DNA of 64,000 nucleotides. Origin: Prostheceraeus crozeri. Taxonomy: Eukaryota > Platyhelminthes > Polycladida > Euryleptidae. The DNA is taken from positions 186,001 through 250,000 of the forward strand of contig CAJQUW010007444.1 in the NCBI GenBank assembly GCA_907163375.1, written 5' to 3'. Positions 13,010 to 25,300 of this stretch are shown one piece after another (the first letter of the stretch is position 1; every line of letters starts with the position of its first letter). Under the pieces are notes generated by a model. That model saw only the letters and a list, made by a program, of their open reading frames with translations, had not been told where the DNA came from and ran no database searches. Position numbers and translations under genes: made by a program.

Positions 13010-13345
13010 GCCAAGGTGATGAAGCCAAGAAAAGTGGGATATGCTCCCTTACCGATTCCTGGAAAGGCGAATTTCCGTGGATACATAATGTTAAACGCTG
13101 AGTTCATCATGCCTACTCTGATGTTTATCGAAAACAGTTTTCGGTCTCTGAAGGCAAAAGTCATGTGAAGCAACATGCTGATACCCTATAACACTGGATG
13201 ACAGATGCTAAGACCTCGAAAGTGATGGACGATTTTTTTGTTTGGTCAAACGACCTCCAACTTTCAAATAAAGTCGCAGCAACAGTTGCTGTATGCCACC
13301 ATGATGTGAAGCACCACTTTTCTTGAAACAGGCTCGAGTGTGGAG
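13010..13345 (+). pseudogene. Degenerate coding remnant, possibly transposon-derived
   Basis: A frame from about 13010 reads KPRKVGYAPLPIPGKANF and continues with GYIMLNAEFIMPTLMFIENS up to a TGA near 13167. In a compatible reading the sequence continues as WMTDAKTSKVMDDFFVWSND and ends with VAVCHHDVKHHFS near 13325. The composition is protein-like but interrupted by stops. The HxVKHH-type block faintly recalls a motif in zinc-finger/hAT-like proteins of invertebrate repeats. I cannot name the family, and the region could be chance. Confidence 0.3.
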
Positions 13346-13349
13346 TACG

Positions 13350-14580
13350 ACGCATTAAAGAGGCTATTCAAGACTCAAAAACGACAGCGATTCATAATGA
13401 AAATTTTATCAGTTTTCCAAATTACAATATTAGCAGATTCTTCAGTTTTAGGATTTTGGGTAGGCATATCTGTCTTCATTCAACTGGAAGGCACAGGCCC
13501 TATGTAAAAAACAGAAAGAAAGAGAATTCATTGATTTGGTTTCATTACATACATGTTGCATTAATTTTAAGTTAAGCAGTACACAAATAGAAAAAAAATT
13601 TTGTAAATTCCTCAAACTTGTCAATATACAGGGTTTTCCGTACATAAATAGAAATGTATACAAATGCATATAATCTATATAAATACATATCGTAGACCTA
13701 CGATTGAAATATTTAACTACCTTAATTGAAATTGGATCTTTTAAATAATGATCTAGATATTGGCCGAACATAACAAGCTTATATCCATGTCAGATGTTTC
13801 TATGTCTATTAGTAGGCTGATATTTCATGAGTATCGACAAATTTACATGTACATAGTCTATATTATAGCATACTTTTTCTTTGAAAGAGATTCATAGGTG
13901 GTTCAGTACGTCTTCAAAAATCACAGCAGTCTACAAATTCCAAATTATAGTACACTAGTATATAAATGCATTTTAAATAAGAAGCTTGTGTCTGTCTACA
14001 TGTATATATACTTCTATAGTCATAAGCCATACGGGCCTACGTGAATTTCACTGAAGCCATGTCCCTTAAAAAGTTCTTCATAGTTGAAAGAAGAAATGTA
14101 GATAACCTATTATAACAGATGAACATGTGGACCGGTTACTAGAGTGAGACCGTTTAATCAGTGGCGTTAATTTATGAACTGGTTTAAAGTTAGGCCTAAT
14201 TGAGAATTGTTGGAATTGTTGTTTAAAACACTATCTTTATAATTGCCTTGCCTTTGTGAAGTTATGTACAAAATAAAAATTGAATGAGGTAAAAACCGCG
14301 GGGCTTCGTGTCACAGACACATCAAAGTGTGGGATCGTGCAGTCATCAGCACGTGAATGATTTTCTTTATCCAGATAATCACCTTTTCGATCTGCACTGA
14401 AGCAAATGATTGATAACTTTCTTTCTTCGTGAAAAGATTGTACATGTCATAATTGTTTGCTAATTAAGCCTACATGTAGATGGGATGGGGTGCTGAACGG
14501 TCGTCTTGAGAGGTAGATTGAATGATATGAATAATTCGTCTCCAATTGTTTCATTGATAAGCAAGCCTAGCTCCCTATCT
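13350..14580. other. No recognised feature
   Basis: AT-rich sequence with only spurious short frames and some TATA- and ACAT-rich stretches. I see no repeat pair, RNA gene or coding exon. Confidence 0.5.
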
Positions 14581-14589
14581 CCTAGCTCC

Positions 14590-15310
14590 AGGTGAAACGC
14601 TGCAAGTCGATTCTCGCAAGCTTAGAATTTTATTTTGTCTCAGTACCTACAAGCCTACTACAACAATATTGGCTCAAAGGCAAGGCAGGCGTACTATACC
14701 TTAGGAAAGCATGGTATGTATAAAGGGGGCTTACATCCATATGCTCAAAGCATTGTCTATAAAATGGCTATTCAACCCATTCTTCTGTATGGTCTTCATA
14801 CCTTGCCCAGACCAAGAAGTGGCACCGTAAGGAAACTTGATGGTCTATTCTGCAATCGCATATTAGGTCAGGGAAAATATACTCATCACCACGTGACTCG
14901 AGAGGTCCTAGAAATTCATGATCCCATTGACTTGATTAGGAAAGTAGAATGCGGCTTGTATCACCGCTTAATGTGTCCTTTGTCACCTATAGGAGATCTT
15001 TACAGATCGATGACGATGGACTTCTATACCAAAGGCATTTGCGCTGATGGTGGACTTATCAGTCGAATTCTAATCCATGATATTGATTTAATCTTTCTGG
15101 CTTACACACGTAAGAGAGTGGCACTGTGTAAGAACGCGCCCACCTCTCGCTATTCGGGTCTGATAGATTCTATTCGGCATTTGCTTCAACAATGTGAACC
15201 TAGCTTTGACTTGATTGACTTACTGAAAAAGTTGTGACTTCTAATCTATGTATTGTGCTTCCTATGCATTTCTTCTATGTTGAAGGCAATATAATTACTA
15301 CTACTACTGC
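14590..15310 (+). mobile_element. LINE 3' end: reverse-transcriptase C terminus and ACT-repeat tail
   Basis: An open frame of about 200 codons (to the TGA at 15235-15237) reads SKARQAYYTLGKHGMYKGGL, then YKMAIQPILLYGLHTLPRPR and later DPIDLIRKVECGLYHRLM. The block with the ILLYG motif is typical of the segment after the palm in CR1/I-like LINEs. About 50 bp past the stop comes a short ACT-repeat tail (about 15293-15308), matching the microsatellite-like 3' tails of many LINEs. The palm and endonuclease are absent (5' truncation). It differs in sequence from the other LINE fragments in this window, so it is a separate family. Confidence 0.8.
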
Positions 15311-16098
15311 AGTTTCGTCAGTAATTTTTTTCCAATTTCATTGTAGATTTATTGTTTTGTGCATTGTAGTTATCTTAGTTTATATAATGTTACCCGAGAT
15401 TCCTAGAAGATGATAATTTTCATTTAGAAACAAAGCAAAATCGAAAAAAGTTGAGACTGATATCGGAAGCTCTTGTGGTACGCCTATCCCGGGTACTCAA
15501 TCATTGGATGTAGCAGCCAGTCATTGTATATCTTCACAGTGACTCATAGGTAGTTATCAAAGGATATATTCGTAGTATCTTGAAGGACTCGAAAGTAACT
15601 CGAGTAGTACTTTTTCCTGCGCCTTGAAGCTGAAAGAGATGTCAAAGCGTTAGCATTGCGTGTGCATTTTACCCGCAAAATTTTATTAAAACGCTAGACC
15701 TATCAAAAAGAATTGACTTTTTGCTTTTTCCTCACTTGTTGTCTAAGAATATTTGAAATAATAGTGTGGTGGCTTGTATTCTTGCGGATAGCTGGATTGG
15801 TTTCTCCTGATTCTATACCAGAAAAGTTTCGAATAGAACATCGGAAAGTTGTTTGCTATACAATTAGTTCTGCCATTGAAACCATAATAGAGGAATATTG
15901 ACACCCTGTTATCTTATTTGGCGTTTGCAGATCACTTTGTAATCTTATGACATCACAGCGAATGGCGAATGACCACTCATTTTTTTTCTAGTCAAGCAAG
16001 TCTCAGAAACGAAAATGCAAGTGCAGATGCCAATTTATATTTTCTGGCAAAAATTTCCGGATAATCTTTAACATAACACAATTTTGATTTTCATGCAG
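15311..16098. other. No firmly supported feature
   Basis: A 62-codon frame at 15713-15901 contains VSPDSIPEKFRIEHRKVV, which looks protein-like. It lacks clear splice sites and I do not recognise it. Nothing else was seen. Confidence 0.35.
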
Positions 16099-16224
16099 TT
16101 TGTGCATGCCAAAAGAACGTATGGAGCTGTCATCATCAATGGATTTGTCTATTAACTACCCGCGTTCCTCGCACTATCCTCCACCTCTCAAAACCTCCAC
16201 CGTGGTTCTGCTGCATGCATTTAG
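16099..16224 (+). CDS. Candidate internal exon, unknown protein
   Basis: An acceptor (TTTTCATGCAG) ends at 16098 and a donor (GTACTT) starts at 16225. Between them one frame is open for 41 codons, with MPKERMELSSSMDLSINY and a Pro/Ser-rich part. It starts with one completing base and ends with two, so it does not join directly to the exon at 19391; another exon would be needed. There is no homology I recognise, and a chance frame between good-looking splice sites is possible. Confidence 0.22.
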
Positions 16225-16741
16225 GTACTTCGACTTAGTTGCAGTGGCGGGTTTTCTGGTGTCCTCTTCCTACAAGTCCATACAGAATGTCAGTGAGCAT
16301 AGCTGCATCATAGCTGGTGCTCTGATGACACAATAAATGTACGCTTTTTGTACATTAACTTACACATTAATGAAAAGTATTTTTCACATATTTATCAACA
16401 GAGTTCGGCATTTCGTACCCTCCAATGGATGCGGAGAAGTCGTCTGTAGTTAAAAAGATCTAAATGGACAAGAAAGACTCTTAATGAAGAAATCTTCATG
16501 AAAAACTTTAGTCGGCTTGCACAACCACTTTCAAATCGCTCAAGGCATTTATGTTTACCAAGTGGGGAGTATAAGTTACCGAGAGAATTTAACATACTGT
16601 CATACTGTCACAATTTATTCTATATTGCAACGGTGGTTGGGTCTACATGATTTAGTACCGCTTAACCATTCTCACTGATCGGCTGCAGGGAGAACTCCGT
16701 TTTCATTATGCCTATCACTCTACTATGTGATCAATGCTAAT

Positions 16742-17487
16742 CTGGCAGTCAGAATGAGTTTTTGAATGCAACGAGGCTGAAAATGAAGCTTTCACAGATT
16801 GATACCTACCCTATGCCTAACTGCGAATCTGCGCGTCTGCCGAGTTCTACCTGATTCATCTTCTTATCAGACAGGATCAAGGAAAAACACATGCAAGTTC
16901 AATGGGACGCAGATTGAAGTTTTTGGTTAAAATGAATTTTTCTATGTTTTCTCTTAACAACTGAAAAGTAGTAAGTCTAGAGCCACAATTTTTAACATGG
17001 AATCTATTCAGATCATTTTGCATTATGTCCTTGAACATTGTCTATGAAGCTGAACATATTAAGATTTTGCGAGCCTCCCAATGTCGGAAAAGAGCAGCAT
17101 TTCGTCAGCAGCATTAACTTGCATATCGTCCCATTTCAGCCACATTAAGCCACATTGTCGCATGCATGGCCGATCAGAATCATGATAATAACACATAGAC
17201 ATATAGGAAACCATGCACATGATGAGGCACCTGCAGAGTGCAGACATACCATGCAAAAATAATGACTCTAGACATTATTTTAAACATAACAATTTCATTC
17301 TAACCAAAAACTTAAATCTGCGTACCATTGGATTGACGTGTGTTTTTCTTTGATTCCGTCTGACAAGAAGAGGAACCAGTTCGAACTCGGCAGACGTGCA
17401 GGTTCGTAGCGGGCATAGGGTGGACATCAATCTGTAAAAGTCTCATTTTCAGTCTCGTTCCTTTCGGAAACTCATTCAGACTGCCGG
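16742..17487. repeat. Foldback element, copy 2 (best preserved)
   Basis: Two arms of about 245 bp (16742-16990 and 17262-17487) are inverted copies of each other. The outer end reads GGCAGTCAGAATGAGTTT on the left, and the right end is its complement, closing with GACTGCCGG. Inner blocks with GGGACGCAGATTGAAG and CTGCCGAGTTCTA match copies 1 and 3. The roughly 270-bp centre differs from the centre of copy 1. No transposase is encoded. I did not see an unambiguous target duplication. Confidence 0.75.
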
Positions 17488-18355
17488 ATTATACCATGTT
17501 TTCCTAGAAATATTTTATGTAGAGAAGCAGTTTTAGTGGTGAAAAATTAGGAGATGTTTGCATCGCAACCACCGACAGAATCCAACATGTTTTCTTCGAC
17601 AGGGACATTGCCCTCCTTAGTCTGCAAAAAGTCATCACAACCATCAATATGCCGGGAATATGTACAGCACGATTTTTTCCGACTTGTGCGGCAATATACC
17701 TATTGCAAGATGTCATATGCATGTATAAGGGAGCACATTTGAATCAAATATACATAATTATACACGCATGAACTGGTGCCGTTGCTAATACCAACTGCTT
17801 ATTCTTGAAGCCATTTTAATACCTTTGTTTTCAGGTATACATCATATTTAAGTTGATTCTGATTGAACGATGCTGTCAGCTCATGTGGCCCAAACACCTT
17901 CAGATTTTATTTATCGGCATATTTCTTAATTTAGCTGCGACGTGCTCGAAATATCCAGTTTTTTTATCAAGCCCTCTCCGCTCTCCTGTCATAAGAAATA
18001 GGCTTAGTTTTCAAAGAGGGGTATCTTGCAAAGGCCTCCTCTTGAGTAGAAAAACACGACTCTGATTGATCTTTAACGAAAGTGATTAAGGACTTGAGAA
18101 GCTGCTTTTACTTGTTTCATTTCAATTTCCCCTCGATCTGCCTTAATCCCTTATTCTAATTTCTAGATTTCCTGATCACATAGACGCATACTTAGAATAA
18201 AAGTGTTGTCAGGTAAAAGAATGTGATTTTTAAATTCATTTAATTTGACTACAATTCCAAGGCCAAAATAGTTTGAAATCTTTTCCAAGTTACGGTTTCT
18301 TGATGTACTAGTGTTGGTTATGTAAAATCCGAACTGTGATTGCTTAACGACCCTA
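17488..18355. other. No recognised feature
   Basis: Only short spurious frames on both strands; no repeat pair or exon that I can support. Confidence 0.5.
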
Positions 18356-18540
18356 CTCTCCCATTCTGGTGCTGTGACGGTGCTGACATCTTTAGACTTT
18401 TATCTGGAGCATTATAATCTTTTAGTTGAGATGCCCTTAATGTCGACTTTCAATGACACTTTCGGGGTTCGACCACTGGACCAAAATATCACTAGATCAA
18501 GCATTTAACCACTGTTCCACGGAGGCGAACTGTAACAGAA
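18355..18540 (-). repeat. tRNA-derived SINE, family S, copy 1
   Basis: On the minus strand, box A (TGGAACAGTGGTTAAAT, about 18519-18503) is followed by box B (GTGGTCGAACCCC, about 18476-18464). The body carries AAGGGCATCTCAACTAAAA and ATGTCAGCACCGTC. The same head and body recur at 39185-39385 and, in part, at 40086-40225. The box A to box B spacing is tRNA-like and the body is shared, so this is a SINE family and not a tRNA gene. Confidence 0.75.
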
Positions 18541-19390
18541 GAAAAGTTGATTTTTTCATGAAAGATACCTGAACATGCTGTGTTATCAGCCGTGTAAAGT
18601 TTTATCTCTACCAAAATCCTCACCGGTAAATTTAAAAATTTACGTTTGGCATACATGAACAACGCTTTAAATAAGAAAAGCGGTCGAAATGACTGATCGA
18701 AATCTTTAATATATTTATCCTACAATACGGTAGAATGTTACATTCGACCGCAATCTAATTACAATCTGGGGGTGAAATCTATAGGCCTGCAACCATCTGT
18801 GGTCACCAACAACCCGATTGTAAATAGTGTCATTTTTCTCAGTAGTTGAAGGGTTAAATTATGGCCAGATGTCTAGAACTTGTGAGAAAATTAGTCAGCC
18901 CAAAATGTAAGATACAATATAATAAGACTTTATCGATAAGCTTATTATCTAACACACACTAGACTCTTTGCGTTTGAGTTTCAGTTGATGAGGTGAACAA
19001 TTTTTATCATACTGATATTTTTTCTCCGACATTCTCTTTGATGTTTGCATTTTTAAGGGACTCAACTTGCATAATGGTTTGCGTTTCCCGTATATTTCTT
19101 GCTCAACACTCGAAGAACATTTGGGCCGAAGTAAGCTTTTACATGTAATCTCGAAAACCAAAAAATTGAGTTTGGCTTGCGATTCTAGTGCATGTGCTTT
19201 TGTAAAAACTGACAATCGTAATCAATAAGCATGTGCAATTTCTTGTTCTCTGAATGCTTTTACTCAGCAGACAATTTTGATCAATGTCAGTATTAGTCAA
19301 AGTTGACGTGAAAGAAATTATTGTTGTACTTATCTAAGAACATTTTTTAAGTATCGACACGTCAATTATCAAGCAATGTTCACATTTCAG
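18541..19390. other. No recognised feature, ending at a splice acceptor
   Basis: No supported gene or repeat. The stretch ends with CACATTTCAG, the acceptor of the exon at 19391. Confidence 0.45.
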
Positions 19391-22300
19391 CTAATTATGT
19401 GGAAGGAGAAGCACTGTTTTATGGAAATGTTCATGGCATTTTATGATATTCATCGCCCACCGTATGGGTCATATCGAGATTTTCTCCTCACCATTTTGTC
19501 TGTCTATGAAACATCATTAAAGTAAGTTGTGATCAATTTTCTTGCTGCCTAGATCTATTATTTTGCGCCACAGTAAAAGGCTATATTTTGTGTATGCTGT
19601 TGGAAGTTTGGAATTCCCAAATATTTGCCCTCAGAGGCCTTTTCAGGGATAGAAGGATAATCATACATAAAAAATTGCGAATATCAAATTTTGCAGGAAA
19701 TTGATGGTCAGATAAGTATGGAATGATAAAGAATTACACAAAAAGGAGAAAACATGTAATAGACAAGTCAAGAACCATAGTCAATAGAACAGACATGTAG
19801 TGTTCTTTTACAAAACGACCTGTAAACTTAATACACACACATGTATTTGGTGAAGAAAAACCGGTTCAATGATTATTTTCGATTTCCCAATGTGCCGAAC
19901 GAAGAGATTCTGTTCCGAAAAAACATACAAAAGATTATATTAATAAATCTTAGTTGAATTACGAAATTTAGTAGCATTTAAGTCTGATTTGTTCAGCATG
20001 AAGGCCCATTCTGTAAAAATTCCGTTTTAGCGACACTGTGCAAGTAATTTGACATTCGCTTGACCTGATCTGCTGTGCTCAATTTGAGGTCGGAATATTT
20101 CATACGGCTGTTGCAGAGTTTTACATCCAACGATGACATTTTTCATGGTTTTACTTTCCTGGAAGTCGATCACCGATGACTATCGAATAAAAGAAAAGTC
20201 TGCTCGTTGCTGCAGATCTCTAAATCTTAATAGATGAAGCTGTAAGTTTTCCAAATTGGAAGTAAAGCATTTTGAATTTTGTAATATCCATTAGGAAACT
20301 AGAACGAAAGGAGAACAAATTCTAGGTTGGTCCTAAAGAAGCTTGATAATTTCAAATGCAAATTTGCATTTCGATGTATGCATAGAGGATTCTTGATAGA
20401 TCAATTGGCATTTAAGAGAGCATACCATCATATTCCTTGTTTTTCGATTATTTTTCTGTTTAAACTGAAAAGTTGCCTTTTCATAAGTTGAGTCACGATT
20501 CCTCGTCTTGATTCATAAAAATAGAAAATTATTTTCAGTTTTTATTCGGCACTTGGGTGTGGTGGCCAGTAATCTTAAGACAATTGATGTCTTGACCTTA
20601 AATCGAAGAGGAAGCCACTAACAGTGGGATGTATTTGTTATTTGCTTGTTTCCTTACGTGATCTTGTAGTATTGTTCAATTCGATATTGACCATGGAGTG
20701 CTTTATCACACTATTGAGTCATCAATTGAAAATTTGAAGTCATAAATGTAGCAAATGTGCTGACAGATGTTTTCTTTCCATGTTCCGGTCTTTGAATAAG
20801 TATTCCACGTTCAGAAATGAATGACATTTCATGTCACAGCATGGGTATTGTATGAAACTTTTGTTTATGAACCATTTGTAAAATATTCTTGAAGTATTTA
20901 GCTCAAATGACGGACAGCACGCTAAGATTGCCGTGCGTGCAGAAAGTGTTTCGACACTAAAATCGATGTTTTTCGGCTTGCGACTGCTGGTGATGGACCA
21001 GAGTTGGAACCGGTCGCGATTCGTCTATCCGCACCTTATTGATGATTCAAGTTTCTCGACCGATCTGTTGCCCGGTGAACTTTGCCTGCATTGACTGTCC
21101 TTTGACCGACTGAGCTTTATGAGAATGTCCCTACCCACGAGCCATACTACCTATGATTTTAGAGATATGTCCTGTGCACCTCCTTTGCATAATCTACTAC
21201 TCAGTATATAACCTCAATGTTGTTAAAAATGTGTCAGGTGTTTGACCGTTAGCCTAGACAATTGAATGCTGTACAATCGTAGGGAGCGATGATGTTCACT
21301 TCACATACTACATACAGCTCTACAGAAGTTTCTTAATCGTGTTCCATGAGTTCTAGCCTTGATGAAAAAAAGAGCCTTCAAAGCATGCAAAGTGTCACAG
21401 CTAAACGTTCAATTTTTATTTAAATTCTATTTGCGCAAAGCGAGCAGTTTGAAAATATGAAACTGCTGTTGGCTAGAATACGTTCACAGGAATGTAGGTT
21501 CGTAAAACTACTGATATTGTTGTGAGAATCCTACACATGCTTGATGAATTTAAGTTGGTTTGATTTTAGTTTTTTTGCAATTTCCCAAAAAGTCCACTTT
21601 TTCAAGTTCAAAAAAAGTAAAAGAAAGTAACTTCAAAATGAAGGGTAAATTGTATTAGGCCTTTTTCAAAATAAACAAGTTTTAATATTCACAACTTCGT
21701 CATTGTTCTTTGATAACGACAGGACAACAACGATTAGCTGTCGAATACGTTTGTTAACATGTCATCAAGTTAAGAATAACCACGATTCGCTGCTTCAAAT
21801 CTCTCGCACGACAGACGAATGACGGGGAATGAAGTCAAACAACGTTATGATCTGGAGATCGAGGTGACAATGACACCGTTGGAAATCCGCGTCCTGTTTA
21901 TGCCATTATGAAATTCAAACCAAGTGTACGCACGAATGCTAGTGGGATGGAGCACCGTCATGCAGCGTTGGATAGGGTTCGTTTTCAGCATCTCCAGATA
22001 GCGGTCGAAAGTTGTGAAATCATCAAGGAAAAGAGATCCAAAGAAAAAGGGTTTTACAAATGCTATATTACTGTGAACACATTCCTGGAAACGGCAGCTT
22101 CGTATTGCTCGCTTTGTATAAATATGACTTAAACATAAAGTGAGCCTTTAGCTGTGACACCTTGTATATTTATTGACTGCATCGACAAAGGCTGTGCCTC
22201 TTTAAATATGCACTTAATACAGTTCTAAGGATCGAATTGATGGAACTATATGCTTAATCGATGGAAAATGTTTTGTTGATAATGCAGATGTCATATTTGC

Positions 22301-25300
22301 CTTTTCAAACCATATAGTATATGGCAGGAAGAGTGTAAACCCAAAAAATAGGCGTACAGCCTAATGAAAATCTGCATATAAGAAGATTAATCTTTTTGCG
22401 CAGACAATATTTCTGAAGTCGAAAAAGATAATTGATCAATTATTAAAAAGTTTTTTTTTGCAAATTATTCCCGTGTTTATATGCTATCTATTCGATACTT
22501 AATATTTTTGTCTTTAAGCAACACGAAGCTTTAGAGGAGGGCATTTTCGCTCCGACTTTGAAACTAACATCTCATGAAAACACTAAATTCGATCATGGAC
22601 CGATAATTTCTCTTACCATTGGATTAATCCTCAAAATTAAATTACCACAAAGAGATTCAGCATGAGTTTTAGGACGAATTTTGACACTAGATGGATATGT
22701 CGTAATTCTTTTGATTACTTTTACATGTTCACGAATAAGTGAATATTTTGACAGCGAGATGTGAAGTGGCGAGAATGCAACACATATTCCATAATGTAAA
22801 CTTTTCACGGATGTTTGTGATGAATGCCTATTATTAACAAAGAAATGTAGAACATATTGTGGCGTCTTTAGACATTGAGTGAATACGTATAATAAAATTT
22901 GTGGTCAGCAGGTGTCAAGACACATTGATGCACAGCAGGGTGCAGAAGAGACGATGCATGTAGACGACAGGGGCTCTTTGAATGCGAGGACCAGTGACTT
23001 AGAAAAAGAATCTTCATTATTTCTATATCAATGAATGACGAATACAGACAGGAAAAAGAAGAAACGCGAGCATCGCATCACCGGGAATGCATGCAGAGAT
23101 AGAAGGAAAAGAGAAAGTCTTCGACCTAGAGGAGACGTGAGGAGAAGGATGGGAGTAAAAAAGGAGAAGAGAGAGAGGAAGAGGAAAAAGAAAGTCTATG
23201 TTTCGAATTCCTATGACTTCTCTCGCGATTCTTCTACCACATGTCCATCTCTGTTATTTATGTTCATCATCATTTTATGGTTAGTCAAAATAATGAGATG
23301 ACTCCTGATTGGACTAACGTAGCAATTTTTTCTTGTCAATCGACCTACTAGTGGATTACTCCATGAGAAGATATTCGGCATGCCTACCATAGAACGAATT
23401 CGATGAAAACATTACTTCAATTTGATTACCATATCAAAAATTGATAACTCTTATAAGTGTAGTTCGGAACGCGGACCGCAATCATGAAATCACTGAAATC
23501 GGAAATTTTATCAAGGTATTTTCATGAACTGCATTATATTGCAAGTCTTCATGGAAAAGCTGAGATCGTACCGTGCTTCTTGTCTGAGATTTCAAGTTTT
23601 CAATTCAATTTTCATCGGCATAATTTCATGATTCATTAAATTCATGTTTCATTTCTTGAACCTGAAGAGTAATGTAGACTCATTTACATAATTCAAAGTA
23701 AATTGTAATCATTGTCTTCGATTATGATATTTTGCTCTTTCAGTATCAGGTAGCTTGTGATATGATCACGCTTAAGAAAGTACATGTAATCTAATTAATA
23801 AGTCTGAGCATTACCTCTCCAGTGTTGCAACAACACGTAAAATATTGTAAAAATTCATGTATTTCTATTATCAGTGTTGGTAGAAAACTCACCCCTATTT
23901 AAAAACCCCAAAAAACCCATGGGTTTTTAATAGGTGGGTTTCTCCCTGGTTTTTTTTTAAATAGGTGGGTTTTCAAATACATTCACCAATTGATAGACGT
24001 ACGATCGAATTTGAGACAGATATTGATAGTAGGTTATGTCCAATGTCATATCGCAAGCTCAACAGCATATTCTAATTTAAGTATGACTCTAGACTTAATA
24101 TTTTCCAGTTGATAAGCGAAAACATAGAAAAATTGATTTTAGCCAAAAACTGCAATCTGCGTGCCAATGGATTAACATGTGTTTTTCTATCATCCTGTCT
24201 GATAAGAAGAGGAACTCACGAGAACTCGGCAGACACACGGATTCGTAGTAGGCATAGGGTGTACATCATTCTGTGAAAGTCTCATTTTCAGTGTTTTTGA
24301 GCGAGCGGCATTTTTTTTAAAGTTTTTGATGAGCGGATGAGCGGTGATCTTTTGTCGTTAGCGAGCGGTTGAGCGAGACATTTTTAGAAAAAACAAAATA
24401 AAAAGATCAAGTAATCAAAAAAGCGAAATATTTGAAAAGTCGTTTAAAAATGCTTTCTAGTACATGCATGTATATAACTTGATTGATGAACAAAGCATCC
24501 GAACCTTTTCTCTCTTCTGTGGTTCTCACACTCATCATAATATGCATTGAAATTGAATGCCTGTCTGGATTCTAATTGTGAATTTGAACTTAGCAAGAAG
24601 AAAGTATTTGTAATCGATGATGTGCTCAACTTCTGACCATCGACATATTATTTATTCACATATTTTTCGAATCGGTCTCCCAATCGTCGCTTCGTCCCAT
24701 AGATGTACTAATGGTCTCCGCAATTGCACGAAACCATTAGAAAGTACTTTAATTTGATGGAAGCATTTCGTTGCTGGAACATATCCACATGCAGATCCTT
24801 GAGAGACATGCAGTATCATAAAACGCGAAAGAACCAACCACAAATTTTGAAATTTACAAATTTAGGAAGAATTGAAACCAAACAAATTAGGCCTACACAC
24901 GGACAATCCGAATGTAGGCATATATGACTTCCAGTGTACGGTACATCGATTTTAAGACCGCGGGTATTGATTCATCTTGGCCCTATTCATACCGGACTCT
25001 GAAGCTCCTAGGAGTGAATCGGCCTCCCCCTTTTAACTTATAAACCAATGTTCCAAATCACATGAAATTCACGTTACAACATATTTAGGTTCTGAGCTTT
25101 CTTATCGTAGTGTTCATTTGCTCCAACTCATTCATCCCCATGTTGTTAAAAGCAATTCAAGATGTCAAATAACCAATTTTGGCAGAATTTTTTAAATTTG
25201 AAATTCTACCGAACTTAAGCGAAAAATCTCCTCAATTATGAAGATTGCAGAATGCCCGTTCGCCTGGACAAATAATGGAAAGATGTCCTCAAACATCATG

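Noticed and set aside
14635-15237. 200-codon open frame as a host gene
   Set aside because: It matches the post-palm region of LINE reverse transcriptases and is followed by a LINE-type microsatellite tail.
23035-23301. 88-codon Lys/Arg-rich frame
   Set aside because: It arises from a purine-rich tract. It has no splice sites or protein-like pattern beyond low complexity.
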